DNA from: Palsa-504 sp963795795 | GTDB lineage: Bacteria > Actinomycetota > Actinomycetes > Streptosporangiales > Streptosporangiaceae | Assembly: GCA_963795795.1 (NCBI GenBank) | Contig: CAWCJS010000009.1 | Span: forward strand, 124,001 to 188,000 | Reading direction: 5' to 3' | DNA length: 64,000 nucleotides | Shown: piece after piece, positions 53,846-64,000 of the stretch | Layout: each line of letters opens with the position of its first letter | Position numbering within the stretch: position 1 is the first letter of the stretch | Translations under genes and position numbers: made by a program | Notes under the pieces: model-generated | Seen by the model: only the letters and a program-made list of their open reading frames with translations | The model's database searches: none | What the model was told of the DNA's origin: nothing

Positions 53846-54177
53846 TCCGCCGCGCCCGCCGCCTGTAGCTCCTCCGCCTGGAGTGGCGCGAGTGGCGTCC
53901 GGTGACGGTTACGAGGTGCACGGACGGCGGTCGAGGCGGGTTGTTGCGCCCAGCCGGGCGGGCCCGGGCCGCGTTGCGGTGGACCGCTTCTCTCTCGGCC
54001 GGTCGAGGGCCGGAACAGGACCTCTCGATCGGGGGCCCGGGCCGGCCGTCGCGAGGGCCGCGGCCCATACCGGTTTGGCGGCTCACGCGACGGGTAGCCC
54101 ATCTGCTCGCCAGGGAGTTTTCCTAGTGCACCGTTGGCCGCATACGGCACTTCTCCCCCGGAACGACAGTGCCGGGC
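53846..54177. other. Gene-free interval
   Basis: No convincing gene, repeat or RNA feature was seen on either strand. Frames present are Arg/Pro-rich antisense noise. Confidence 0.6.
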
Positions 54178-54375
54178 TCAATTACTCGGGGAGGGCGCAT
54201 GGCACGAAACCTTCGGGTTCACGCCCACGTAATTGAGCGGGCCCGCTGCAACGGTGGCGATGATCGTCCCCGTCCGCGTGCAGTTCTCCGGCTGCGAACC
54301 GTAGTAACCGCGCTGCCCGGCCGCAATCGCGCCGATGATCAGCCAAACCAGCAAGACGAGCGCTCCGACTCGCAT
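54178..54375 (-). CDS. Small membrane protein (paralogue of the gene at 21124-21330)
   Basis: A 65-residue protein: ALVLLVWLIIGAIAAGQRGYY, a Cys after eight residues, then AGPLNYVGVNPKVSC near the end. It matches the other small membrane protein over most of its length, including both cysteines. GGAGGTACAC before ATG 54375 is a strong ribosome site. Two hydrophobic stretches suggest a hairpin or a helix plus re-entrant segment. Function unknown. Confidence 0.75.
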   Translation of the reverse strand: MRVGALVLLVWLIIGAIAAGQRGYYGSQPENCTRTGTIIATVAAGPLNYVGVNPKVSCHAPSPSN

Positions 54376-54580
54376 GTGTACCTCCGCAAGACTGGCGACT
54401 CCCGCGCTTGCGGGGAGCCGCGAATTCAGGTCGCCCCTTTGTCTACCCAGCAGGCGGCAGATACTCCTGCCGACGGCGATCCTGAGCCTGCTCATGCCGT
54501 GTATGCCGCGCATATCGCGATGCGCGACATCAGGGCCATTACGACGGACCTAGGTGACCTGCGGTGTATCGTGGCTGGTG

Positions 54581-55102
54581 ATGGCCTGGGACGCACAGTC
54601 GGCGCGGCGCGCACCCGCGGCGCGAGAAGCCCTGACCGTCTCGCCCTCGCGGCCAGACGGCGGCTTGCCGCCTCCCCCGGCACCGGGTGCCATGTCTTAC
54701 GACTACACCACTGACCTGGCGGCTATCCGCGCCGTCGTGCACCGCTACGCCCTCCTGGCCGGGCTACCCGAACCCCGCGCGATCGACCTCGTGCTGGCGG
54801 TCAGCGAGGTGGCGGCCAACACCGTCCGCCACGCGAAGTCCCCCGGGTCGCTGAAGATCTGGTACGACAGCGACGAGATCGTGTGCCAGGTTCACGACGA
54901 GGGGGTCATCACCGATCCGCAGGCCGGCCGGCACAAGCCCTCCCTGAACGCGTTGGGCGGGCACGGGCTCTGGATCGTCAACGAGGTCTGCGACCAGGTC
55001 GACATGCGCTCGGACGAGACCGGGACCACGATCCGCCTGCACATGAAGCTGCCCAAGCCGAGGCCGGGGCCTATGAATCCGCGCACGGATGGCGACTGGT
55101 AA
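54581..55102 (+). CDS. RsbW-like anti-sigma / HATPase serine kinase
   Basis: The 173-residue protein has a GHKL ATPase: LVLAVSEVAANTVRHAKSPG is the N-box with the Asn, VCQVHDEGVITDP the G1 Asp and ALGGHGLWIVNEVCDQV the G2 lid. Such proteins bind a sigma factor or phosphorylate a STAS partner; one STAS gene follows 44 bases downstream on the same strand. The N-terminal 45 residues are low-complexity. ATG 54581 is preceded by TATCGT at 54567-54572, compatible with a leaderless start. No MEDS sensor domain adjoins it. Confidence 0.85.
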   Translation: MAWDAQSARRAPAAREALTVSPSRPDGGLPPPPAPGAMSYDYTTDLAAIRAVVHRYALLAGLPEPRAIDLVLAVSEVAANTVRHAKSPGSLKIWYDSDEIVCQVHDEGVITDPQAGRHKPSLNALGGHGLWIVNEVCDQVDMRSDETGTTIRLHMKLPKPRPGPMNPRTDGDW

Positions 55103-55146
55103 GGCGAGGAGTACCTTCACCTAATCCGCCGTGGTACAACAAGGGC

Positions 55147-55497
55147 GTGGAACTGCTGACGATCTCGGTAGCGGCCAGCGAGGCGGCCGGCGAGCCCTAC
55201 ACGCTCGTGGAGATCACCGGCGAGGCTGACGTGACGAATTCGGATGAGATGCGGCGCCTGCTGGACGAGGAGGTGTCCAAGCAACCGCACACGCTGATCC
55301 TCGATATATCCGGCCTGCGCTTCATGGACTCATCCGCGTTGCACGCGTTGCTCCTCGTGAACCGGGCGATGGACCGCCAGGGCGGGGTCCTCGCGCTGGT
55401 ATCCCCGCAGGCGGCCGTGGCCAAGATCCTGCGACTGACCACCGCCGACCGGCTGATCCCCGTCTTCGGCAGCGTGGCCGACGCCGCGGTGGGCTGA
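55147..55497 (+). CDS. STAS-domain anti-sigma factor antagonist
   Basis: A 116-residue STAS protein. TLILDISGLRFMDSSALHAL carries the phosphorylatable Ser in DSSAL. It directly follows the RsbW-like kinase, so partner switching between the two is likely: phosphorylated, it would release the kinase; unphosphorylated, it would trap it. GTG 55147 is the likely start, because the upstream frame overlaps the kinase gene. A PP2C phosphatase that could reset it lies 4 kb away. Confidence 0.88.
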   Translation: MELLTISVAASEAAGEPYTLVEITGEADVTNSDEMRRLLDEEVSKQPHTLILDISGLRFMDSSALHALLLVNRAMDRQGGVLALVSPQAAVAKILRLTTADRLIPVFGSVADAAVG

Positions 55498-55699
55498 GCC
55501 GGCGGAGCCCCGGAAGCAGAACTTCGCGCGGCAGGGCGTTTGAGCTTCGCCGGTTGGGGATATGCTTCTGTCGTAGGTGGTGCCCACGACGGAGGCACGC
55601 GCCGCGGTGATGTGTTATCGCGGAGCGGGCGGATCGGGTGCCACTTTTCCGCTTTCTCGGCGACACCGTAAGGAAATCTGTCGGCGAGAAAGGCCACTG

Positions 55700-56908
55700 A
55701 TGAAGATCGCCCTGGTAGCTCAGCACGCGACGCCGCTTAGCCCGCGCGCGGGCACCGGACCAAGCAGCGATGACCTCGGACTCAGCGAACTCACCCGGAT
55801 GCTCGCGAGGCACGGGCACGACGTGACCGTGTACGCGCAGAAGCAGCTGGCCGGCCAGCCTGGGCGGGCCAGGCTCCACGATGGAGTGCGGGTCGAGCAC
55901 CTGTCCGCCGGCCCCGTGCCGCCCGCCCCGGGTCACGGTGAGCAGGGCGACGCGGGCCTGCTGGAACGGGTGCCCGCGTTCAGCGGCCCGCTGCGCAGCC
56001 GGTTCGAAAGCGAGCGCCCCGACGTGGTGCACGCCATGCACTGGACGAGCGGCCTGGCGGCGCTCGCCGCCGCGCGTGACCTGAGCATCCCGGTCGTGCA
56101 GGAGTTCAGCTCGCTCGGTGTCGCGGAACGGCGCATCGGGGTGCAGGCGGATGACGCGTCCGCGGCCCGCATCAGGCTCGAGCCGGCCATCGGGCGCAGC
56201 GCCGCCGCGGTGGTCGCCACCCACTCCGCCGAGGTCTCGGACCTGGCCAGCCTGGGCGTGCACCGGTCCGCGATCAAGGTCGTCCCGTGGGGCGTCGACA
56301 CCGACACGTTCACGCCCGAGGGCCCGGTGGCCAAGCGGAATGGCCGCCCGCGGCTGCTCACCGTGGCTGACCTGAGGGAGCGCGAGGCGCTGCAGACGCT
56401 GCTGCGCGCGCTGACCCGGGTGCCCGGCGCCGAGCTCATGGTCGTCGGCGGTCCGGCCCGCGCCGAGCTGGCCAGGGACGGCGAGTACGCCAACCTGGCC
56501 CGGTTCGCCGGGGAACTGGGCCTGACCGACCGCGTGATCTTCACGGGCGCGGTCGAGCACGGGGCGCTGCCGGCGCTGCTGCGCTCCGCCGACCTGGTCG
56601 TCAGCACCTGCCAGTACGAGCCCTCGGGCACGACATCGCTGCAGGCCATGGCCTGCGGGACCCCGGTACTCGCGCCGCCGGTGGGCGGGCACATGGACGT
56701 CGTGGTCAACGGGACGACCGGCATCCTGATCCCGCCGGGGCGGCCGGCCGTGCTGGCCCAGCGGATCCGGCAACTGCTCGCGCACCCCATCCTCATCGAG
56801 GCCTACGGGGTCGCGGCCGCCGACCGGGCGAGGTCGCGCTACTCATGGGACCGGATCGCGGATGAGACGCTCGCGGTCTACGAGAAGGCCGCCCCCCAGG
56901 CAGCCTAG
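55700..56908 (+). CDS. GT4 glycosyltransferase (MshA-like fold)
   Basis: A 402-residue GT-B enzyme. IALVAQHATPLSPRAGTGPS is the N-terminal donor-side loop, KVVPWGVDTDTFTPEG the linker, and the C-domain shows VSTCQYEPSGTTSLQAMACG, the EX7E motif, and TPVLAPPVGGHMDVVVNG. UDP- or GDP-sugar use cannot be told. ATG 55700 begins the conserved part. It is the next gene after the STAS protein but 200 bases away and functionally unrelated. Related enzymes make glycolipids or mycothiol precursors; nothing here points to either. Confidence 0.87.
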   Translation: MKIALVAQHATPLSPRAGTGPSSDDLGLSELTRMLARHGHDVTVYAQKQLAGQPGRARLHDGVRVEHLSAGPVPPAPGHGEQGDAGLLERVPAFSGPLRSRFESERPDVVHAMHWTSGLAALAAARDLSIPVVQEFSSLGVAERRIGVQADDASAARIRLEPAIGRSAAAVVATHSAEVSDLASLGVHRSAIKVVPWGVDTDTFTPEGPVAKRNGRPRLLTVADLREREALQTLLRALTRVPGAELMVVGGPARAELARDGEYANLARFAGELGLTDRVIFTGAVEHGALPALLRSADLVVSTCQYEPSGTTSLQAMACGTPVLAPPVGGHMDVVVNGTTGILIPPGRPAVLAQRIRQLLAHPILIEAYGVAAADRARSRYSWDRIADETLAVYEKAAPQAA

Positions 56909-57228
56909 GCCGCTGCGAACGCGCGGGTCCGGAGCTCTGGGACCCTCCCCCCGGCCCCGGACCCGTGCAACCAAATCTTAAAATACAAATCCATTTTCCC
57001 GAACGCCGGTGGTGCGTGCACGGCTACCATTCCCGGCACCGCTGGCCGATGTTAGCCGGTCATATTCCGTTAGCTGGCGATAAAGCCTGCGATATCGCCC
57101 GCCCGTGTTATGAGGCAGATATCAGTATTTGCTGGATAGCGGGATAGAGGGGAATTCAGCGATTCCTCATGCACGGTTCAACCACCACAAAAAGCGCTAA
57201 TCGCACAGGCGGCGCGGTAGCCGGGCTC
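56909..57228. other. AT-rich gene-free interval with dispersed element
   Basis: No intact gene. An AT-rich stretch (about 56968-56998) leads into CCCGAACGCCGGTGGTGCGTGC, with the same core as the repeats at 20.95 and 51.94 kb. The remaining sequence is unusually AT-rich for this genome and has no clear ORF. Confidence 0.5.
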
Positions 57229-57234
57229 TAGAAT
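57229..57234 (+). promoter_or_regulatory. Putative -10 element for leaderless methyltransferase transcript
   Basis: TAGAAT matches TANNNT and is followed by six bases and GTG 57241, with no ribosome site before the GTG. Confidence 0.45.
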
Positions 57235-57240
57235 CGCCGC

Positions 57241-58044
57241 GTGGAACGGTATGTGATCCGCGGCGGTCAGGGGGGTTACGAGCGCCTCCTGCTGCTGGCC
57301 AGGGACCGGTGGCCCGATACCGCGGCGCTCTTCGCGCGGGCGGCCCTGTCACCCGGGATGGCCTGCGTCGATCTAGGCTGCGGGGGCGGCGAGGTCACGT
57401 TCGAGATCGCCAGGCTGGTCGCCCCGGGCGGATCGGCGGTTGGCGTGGACATGGACGAGATCAAGCTCGACCTGGCCCGTCAGGCGGCTGCGGCGCGCGG
57501 TCTGGCCAACGTGGAATTCCGGGCGCTGAACGTCAACGACTGGGACGAGCCTGGCGACTACGACGCCGTGTTCTGCCGGTTCCTGCTCCAGCATCTGAGC
57601 CGACCCGCCGACCTGCTGCGGCGTATGTGGGCCGCCGTCCGACCGGGGGGAGTCATCATCGTCGAAGACGCCGACTTCGACGGCTGGTGCTGCCATCCGC
57701 CCCTCGAGGCGTTCGAGTTCTTCAGGCTCGCCTACAACGAGGTACTCGAGCGGCGCGGCGGCGATCACCTGGCGGGACGCAGGCTGCATGAGTGGTTCCA
57801 GTCCGCGGGCATCCCCGAGCCCGCGGTGGCCCTGGTCCAGTCGGTGTGGACGGCGGGGGAGGAAAAGACGCTGGCCTGGTCGACGCTGGAGGCGACCGGT
57901 GAGGCCATCGTGTCGGAGGGCGTGGCCTCCGCGGGAGAGGTTACGGCCGCGCTCACGAGCCTGGAGCACTACACCGCGGACCCGCAGACCCTCATCTGCG
58001 GGCCTCGCGTGTTCCAGCTCTGGTCGAGACGGCCGGCGTCCTGA
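57241..58044 (+). CDS. Class I SAM-dependent methyltransferase
   Basis: A 267-residue methyltransferase: motif I is ACVDLGCGGGEVTFEIARL, motif II region SAVGVDMDEIKLDLARQAA with the ribose-binding Asp, and DAVFCRFLLQHLSRPADLL is motif IV. GGVIIVEDADFDGW follows as motif V. The rest is a substrate domain without recognisable features. A TANNNT element exactly six bases before the GTG supports this start. Substrate unknown. Confidence 0.88.
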   Translation: MERYVIRGGQGGYERLLLLARDRWPDTAALFARAALSPGMACVDLGCGGGEVTFEIARLVAPGGSAVGVDMDEIKLDLARQAAAARGLANVEFRALNVNDWDEPGDYDAVFCRFLLQHLSRPADLLRRMWAAVRPGGVIIVEDADFDGWCCHPPLEAFEFFRLAYNEVLERRGGDHLAGRRLHEWFQSAGIPEPAVALVQSVWTAGEEKTLAWSTLEATGEAIVSEGVASAGEVTAALTSLEHYTADPQTLICGPRVFQLWSRRPAS

Positions 58045-58059
58045 CCTAACGCGCTTCCC

Positions 58060-58443
58060 TCAGGCAGACCCGGATGGCTCCGGTACGGTGCTGGGGGCGT
58101 CGGCGGTCTGGGCGAGAGCTTCGTCTAGGCTCGCGAAAACGGGAATCGCCGTGTCAAGGCCGGTGAGCGCAAGAATGCGCCGGACGGCCTCGGTGGAGAC
58201 GGCCAGCATCACCGCGCCGCCCTCGGCCCGTGCGCGCCGGTGGGCACCCACCAGGGCGTGCAGCCCGGCCGAATCGCAGAACAGCGTCCGGGTCATGTCG
58301 ACCACGAGCGTCACCGGCCCGTCCGCTGATGCTTCCAGCAGGGCCGTCCGCAGCTCGGGGGCGTTGGTGATATCGATCTCCTCGGGTGTTCCCACCACCG
58401 GGATGCCCCGGATTACCTCGATCGGGAACCTGACATCGGGCAT
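58060..58443 (-). CDS. STAS-domain protein
   Basis: A 127-residue STAS domain. TLVVDMTRTLFCDSAGLHAL carries the Ser of the D-S-A-G motif, the usual phosphorylation site. ATG 58443 has GGAGG nine bases upstream. It is divergent from the winged-helix regulator with a palindrome between them. It is a second candidate client for the PP2C phosphatase at 59.0-61.5 kb. Confidence 0.87.
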   Translation of the reverse strand: MPDVRFPIEVIRGIPVVGTPEEIDITNAPELRTALLEASADGPVTLVVDMTRTLFCDSAGLHALVGAHRRARAEGGAVMLAVSTEAVRRILALTGLDTAIPVFASLDEALAQTADAPSTVPEPSGSA

Positions 58444-58553
58444 CTGGGCCAACCTCCTCCTGTGGCTGCGAGGACGTCGATCGGGGGCACTCTCAGGATC
58501 GCGGCCCGGCGAAGAGCTGTCAATATAAACACGAGAAAAATTTCATGCATTCT

Positions 58554-58586
58554 CTCTCGCGAGAGTTATCTCACGGGTTCTATAGT
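58554..58586 (+). promoter_or_regulatory. Palindrome and -10 element in the divergent STAS/regulator promoter
   Basis: CTCTCGCGAGAG (58554-58565) is a perfect 12-base palindrome at about the -35 position of a TATAGT -10 (58581-58586). The -10 lies seven bases before ATG 58594, so a leaderless transcript is likely. The palindrome is a good operator candidate for the winged-helix protein itself. Confidence 0.5.
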
Positions 58587-58593
58587 CAGTACT

Positions 58594-59154
58594 ATGAGTG
58601 AGCCAGGCGGGAGCGGCGGAAGCTGGACCCTGCTGACCGGGCACGGGCACGTGCTCGTGGAGATCGCCCGCAACCCCGAGGCCAGGATCCGGGATATCAG
58701 CGCCGCGGCCGGGCTCACCGAACGCGCCGTCCAGGCCATCGTGGCCGACCTGGAGACCGCGGGCTACCTTACCCGCACCCGGACCGGACGGCGGACCATA
58801 TACACGGTGAACCCGGACAGCCTGTTCCGGCACTCCGCCCAGGAAGGACTCCGGGTCGGCCCGTTCCTCGACCTGCTCGCCACGGACGAGGGCGACCCTG
58901 CCGCACCCGGGCTGGCCGGCGGGCCAGGGCTGGGTGAGCTAGGCCGACCTGCCGGGGGGCCGGGGCTGGGTGAGCCGGGCCGGTCTGCCGGGGGGCCAGG
59001 GCTGGGTGACCTGGGTCGGCCCGCGGTCGGCCCGGTGTCAGGCGATGCGGACCACGACCAGGCAGGCATCGTCGGCGGTGTCGGAGACTACGCGGGCGAG
59101 GACGCGGTCGGCCTGGGCGGCGGCGGTCAGCCTCCGGGTCCCCCGGCCGTCTAG
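58594..59154 (+). CDS. Winged-helix (MarR-like) regulator with Gly-Pro-rich repeat tail
   Basis: Residues 1-90 are a winged helix: IRDISAAAGLTERAVQAIVA is the recognition helix-turn-helix, and TRTRTGRRTIYTVNPD the wing. After residue 105 the protein becomes repeat-rich (GGPGLGELGRPA and variants, three units) and finally runs over the end of the convergent phosphatase gene by 117 bases. The tail may be non-functional. ATG 58594 directly follows a good -10, so no ribosome site is needed. Similar proteins in actinomycetes are single-domain and end about where the repeats begin. Confidence 0.75.
   Translation: MSEPGGSGGSWTLLTGHGHVLVEIARNPEARIRDISAAAGLTERAVQAIVADLETAGYLTRTRTGRRTIYTVNPDSLFRHSAQEGLRVGPFLDLLATDEGDPAAPGLAGGPGLGELGRPAGGPGLGEPGRSAGGPGLGDLGRPAVGPVSGDADHDQAGIVGGVGDYAGEDAVGLGGGGQPPGPPAV
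58921..59028 (+). repeat. 36-bp tandem repeat, three units
   Basis: Units start at 58921, 58957 and 58993, each with GGGCCRGGGCTGGGTGA; encodes the repeat tail of the winged-helix protein and ends ten bases before the phosphatase stop. Confidence 0.85.
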
Positions 59155-61470
59155 TGCGCCCGAGCTCAGGATGGTCACGAACTCGCCGAGCACGTCATCG
59201 ATCGACTCGCCGCGCTGCTCGATCAGCCCGTCGGTGAACAGCAGCAGCGTGTCACCGCGCTCGAGCGGCTCGCTGGCCTCTTCGTAGGCCGCGTCCGGGT
59301 CCATGCCGAGCAGCATCCCGCCCGGCAGCGGCAGCTGCCTGGCCGTTCTTGGGTGCTCCCCCTTCCCCCGGCGGAGCAGGACGGGCGGCAGGTGACCGGC
59401 CCGGGCCCAGCGCAGCACCCGGGTGGCGGGGCTGTACCGACCGCAGACCACCGTCCCCACCACCCCGGAAGTGAAGTGGCACATCACGCCGTTGAGCATC
59501 CGGAGCAACTCGGCCGGCCCGGCCCCCGTGATGGCCAGCCCGCGCAGGGAGTTGCGGGCGGCGACCATCCCGGTGACGGCGTCGATCCCGTGCCCCGCCA
59601 CGTCGCCGACCACCAGCAGGACATCGTTGTCCGGCAGCAGCAGCGCGTCGTACCAGTCGCCGCCGACCAGGTGACCCTCGCCCGCTGGCCGGTAGCGCAC
59701 CGCGACGTCGATTCCGGCCGCCCGGACCGGCTGTTCGTTCGGCGGCATGATCGCCCGCTGCAGCCGCAGCGCGAGCCGGTGCTCTTCCGCGACCCGCTGC
59801 TCGCTATCCGCGAGCTGGACACGCGTGGCGGCCAGGGCGACCTGGGTTTGGTAGTGCGCGGAGACATCCTGGAAGGCTCCGCGCAGGGCGACCACCGCGC
59901 CGGTCGCGTCCGTGACCGGTTCGGCGAAGACGCGGATCTGCCGGACGCCCCGGCTGTCGGGATGGACGACGCGGAAGGTGGCGGTCGCGGCCTCGCGGCG
60001 CTCCGGCAGGTCCTGGCGGAAGCGCTGCACCGCGGGCTTGTCCGCCGCCATCACGTAGCTGTGCAGGTCGGCCAGCGGGATCTCGGCTCCGGGGCGCGGG
60101 ACCAGACCGAACAGTTCGAAGGCCGAGTCGGTCCAGCGCACGGCGCCGGTGACCAGGTCTTCCTCCCAACCGCCCAGGCGGCCGAGCCGCTGCGCGTGAT
60201 CGAGGAGAGCGGCCAGCCGGTCGGACGGGGCGTCGCGCCGCCCGGTGAAGATCGCGCCGTCGAAGAACCTGGCCGCGCGCAGGTCCGCGAGGGACTCCCC
60301 GGCCGGCCCGGGAACGTACTGGGCCGCGCCATCCGACAGGATTTGCGTGGCCATGGTGAACAGCCCGTGGCCGGCCACGCTGGCCGGGTAAGCCTCGAGC
60401 AGGGTGAGCCCGGTCAGCTCCGGGCCTGTCCGCCCCGCCGGATCGCGGAAGCCGGGACTGGCGTGCTCGATGCCGAAGTCGGTCACCCGCCCGCCGTCAT
60501 CCCTGATCGGCCGGACCGCCAGCACCGCCTCGGCCAGGCCGTCCAGCAGCTCGTAGACGGCTGCTTTCGGATGCGCGGCGGCCAGGTCGCCGTGCGCGAG
60601 ACGGGCGGCGATGACTCGCGCGCTACCCGCGGCCAGAGCCGACAGATGAGCCCGGATCTCGGATCCGAAGGGCGGGAGCGGCTCGCGCCAGCCGACCTCC
60701 ATGACGCCTAGCAGTTCGGCGTTCCGCTCCCGCAGCGCGAGGACCGCCCGGGCCCCGCCCGCCGGTCCGATCACCGGGGCGCTGTCCCCGGCCGGCGGAC
60801 CCGCATGCCACCAGATGTCGGCGGCGCCGCGCGCGATGCGCTGCGCCGGGCAGTCCAGTTGCGGCGGGATATGCCACCACCGGCTGGCCTCCCCGAGAGG
60901 CAGGCCCGCCTCGCCCAGCAGCGTGAGCGCGCCGTCCGCTTCGAGGAGCCACAGCACCATCGTGCTCGCGCCCAGGGGCGCCAGGGCCTGGCTGGCCAGG
61001 GTGCCGACCAGTTCGGCGCCGTCGGCCGCCAGCTCGGCCGCCGCCTCGGTCAGCAGCCAGCGCGGCCCGGTCGTCGCCGCGCTCGCCCTGCGCGCATCGG
61101 CTACGTCCCCGGAATCGCCAGACGCGCAGGCGCGCGCATCGGTCACGTCCCCGGCGTCACCAGAAACCCGGGCGCGCGCATCGGCTACGTCCCCGGCGTC
61201 ACCAGAAGCCCGGGCGGCGGAAGCGGACCCAAGAGGTGACAGGACCGCGGCGGCCATCTCGGCCAGCGGGACCCCGGTGGCCGCCGACAGCTCGGCGAGC
61301 TGGCTCGCGGCCTCGGCCGAGGACAGGCCGAGCCGCTCCATGAGCGCGCCCCGGGCCATCGACACGACGGCTTCGCCCGCGGCTGCGGCTCGGAGGCGGT
61401 CGAGCTCGCGCCGCTGGCGATCGATTACCGTGCTAAGCCGTAGCACGTCATCGCTGTCCGTCACATTCAC
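59038..61470 (-). CDS. ANTAR-GAF-PAS-SpoIIE (PP2C) phosphatase
   Basis: An 810-residue regulator. Residues 8-75 are ANTAR-like (LSTVIDRQRRELDRLRAAAA, AVVSMARGALMERLGLSSAE). A repeat linker of three 14-residue units (SGDAGDVADARAR) follows, then a GAF-like region, two PAS-like regions (one with FELFGLVPRPGAEIPLADLH), and a C-terminal PP2C/SpoIIE phosphatase with the metal aspartates in LVGGDWYDALLL, VVGDVAGHGIDA, LLLFTDGLIEQR and DTADDACLVVV. GTG 61470 has GGGGGAAAGC upstream; the longer frame to 61551 is less likely. It should dephosphorylate STAS antagonists, and two STAS genes lie within 4 kb. ANTAR together with SpoIIE would couple RNA-hairpin antitermination to partner switching. Confidence 0.85.
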   Translation of the reverse strand: MNVTDSDDVLRLSTVIDRQRRELDRLRAAAAGEAVVSMARGALMERLGLSSAEAASQLAELSAATGVPLAEMAAAVLSPLGSASAARASGDAGDVADARARVSGDAGDVTDARACASGDSGDVADARRASAATTGPRWLLTEAAAELAADGAELVGTLASQALAPLGASTMVLWLLEADGALTLLGEAGLPLGEASRWWHIPPQLDCPAQRIARGAADIWWHAGPPAGDSAPVIGPAGGARAVLALRERNAELLGVMEVGWREPLPPFGSEIRAHLSALAAGSARVIAARLAHGDLAAAHPKAAVYELLDGLAEAVLAVRPIRDDGGRVTDFGIEHASPGFRDPAGRTGPELTGLTLLEAYPASVAGHGLFTMATQILSDGAAQYVPGPAGESLADLRAARFFDGAIFTGRRDAPSDRLAALLDHAQRLGRLGGWEEDLVTGAVRWTDSAFELFGLVPRPGAEIPLADLHSYVMAADKPAVQRFRQDLPERREAATATFRVVHPDSRGVRQIRVFAEPVTDATGAVVALRGAFQDVSAHYQTQVALAATRVQLADSEQRVAEEHRLALRLQRAIMPPNEQPVRAAGIDVAVRYRPAGEGHLVGGDWYDALLLPDNDVLLVVGDVAGHGIDAVTGMVAARNSLRGLAITGAGPAELLRMLNGVMCHFTSGVVGTVVCGRYSPATRVLRWARAGHLPPVLLRRGKGEHPRTARQLPLPGGMLLGMDPDAAYEEASEPLERGDTLLLFTDGLIEQRGESIDDVLGEFVTILSSGALDGRGTRRLTAAAQADRVLARVVSDTADDACLVVVRIA
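61091..61216 (-). repeat. 42-bp in-frame tandem repeat, three units
   Basis: Units start at 61091, 61133 and 61175 (plus-strand coordinates), each with CGCGCATCGG and a GTCCCCGG core. They encode the 14-residue linker repeats of the phosphatase. Confidence 0.85.
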
Positions 61471-61720
61471 CGCTTTCCCCCACGGGATGACGCTATGCCC
61501 CAGATCCCATAAAAGGTCGTCAAATGACGTTATGGCCCTGCCAAGGACCATCTGCGCGGGAAGCCGCTCGACTGCGGCAGCCAGGCTTTTCTTGTTTTAG
61601 CAGGGTTATCGAAGTCCATTCGGCCCATGATTATCGCATACGGTCTACGATCGGTAGGGATCGCATGCGGGTGCCGGACGCACGTCGCGCTGCGTCGGCA
61701 GCAGCTGATGGGAGCGCTTG

Positions 61721-64000
<2,280 letters not shown>

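Overview
The window is about 64 kb of very GC-rich chromosome from an actinomycete. The signs are strong third-position GC, frequent GTG and TTG starts, a DinB/mycothiol-type protein (TIGR03086), an ECF42-like sigma factor next to a DGPF protein, an ANTAR-PP2C phosphatase with STAS and RsbW-like partners, and many starts that look leaderless (TANNNT, six bases, then ATG/GTG). A Streptosporangiales-like soil actinomycete is my best guess, but there is no rRNA gene to place it. I found no tRNA, rRNA, CRISPR, prophage or transposase gene.

Regions. 1-7 kb: the tail of a beta-propeller protein, a serpin lipoprotein, an MpaB-type oxygenase homologue, GTP-dependent PEP carboxykinase and a membrane sensor-like protein. 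6.3-23 kb: an aromatic-CoA catabolic set consisting of PaaX regulator, RidA-like protein, fused flavin monooxygenase/OYE-type reductase (2-aminobenzoyl-CoA or salicylyl-CoA type), acyl-CoA dehydrogenase, enoyl-CoA hydratase, 2-aminobenzoate/benzoate-CoA ligase with two frameshifts, and an HpaB-type hydroxylase. It is interrupted at 11.5-18.2 kb by unrelated genes: GNAT, aminoglycoside phosphotransferase-like, cupin, deaminase, an RHH/Doc toxin-antitoxin pair, a GH5 glycosidase and an SGNH hydrolase. 22.9-33.5 kb: PAP2-like protein, DHA2 transporter, DUF998 protein, TTC38-like protein, a Tat-exported protein beside a SunS-like GT2, a PqqD-like protein and a GT4 enzyme, then a MerR-ABC operon. 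33.7-43.1 kb: SRPBCC, peptidase S51, MDR oxidoreductase, TIGR03086, TetR, polysaccharide deacetylase, CorA, an orphan histidine kinase, and an aromatic ammonia-lyase homologue lacking the usual Ala-Ser-Gly cofactor triad. 43.1-52.3 kb: ECF42/DGPF, several gene remnants, an FkbM-glycosyltransferase pair, peroxiredoxin, a DnaA-box-like cluster with a strong terminator, a tyrosinase with a separately encoded C-terminal-like domain, a membrane lipoprotein and a PhyH dioxygenase. 52.3-64 kb: stress-type small proteins (DUF6458, CsbD), bifunctional nuclease-family protein, then a regulatory neighbourhood of RsbW-like kinase, two STAS proteins, winged-helix regulator, ANTAR-GAF-PAS-SpoIIE phosphatase and a multi-HAMP sensor that runs off the end.

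Recurring features. Three genes between 19 and 28 kb (CoA ligase, TTC38-like, Tat protein) carry single-base indels that split otherwise good reading frames, suggesting either assembly errors or local decay. Several short tandem repeats lie in or between genes (37 bp at 18.2 kb, 33 bp at 52.5 kb, 36 bp at 58.9 kb, 42 bp at 61.1 kb, 276-bp HAMP units at 62 kb). A dispersed element with core CCGAACGGCGGTGG is found at three distant intergenic loci. Two small membrane proteins 33 kb apart are clear paralogues.

All functional calls come from reading motifs and family resemblance by eye. No database search was run.
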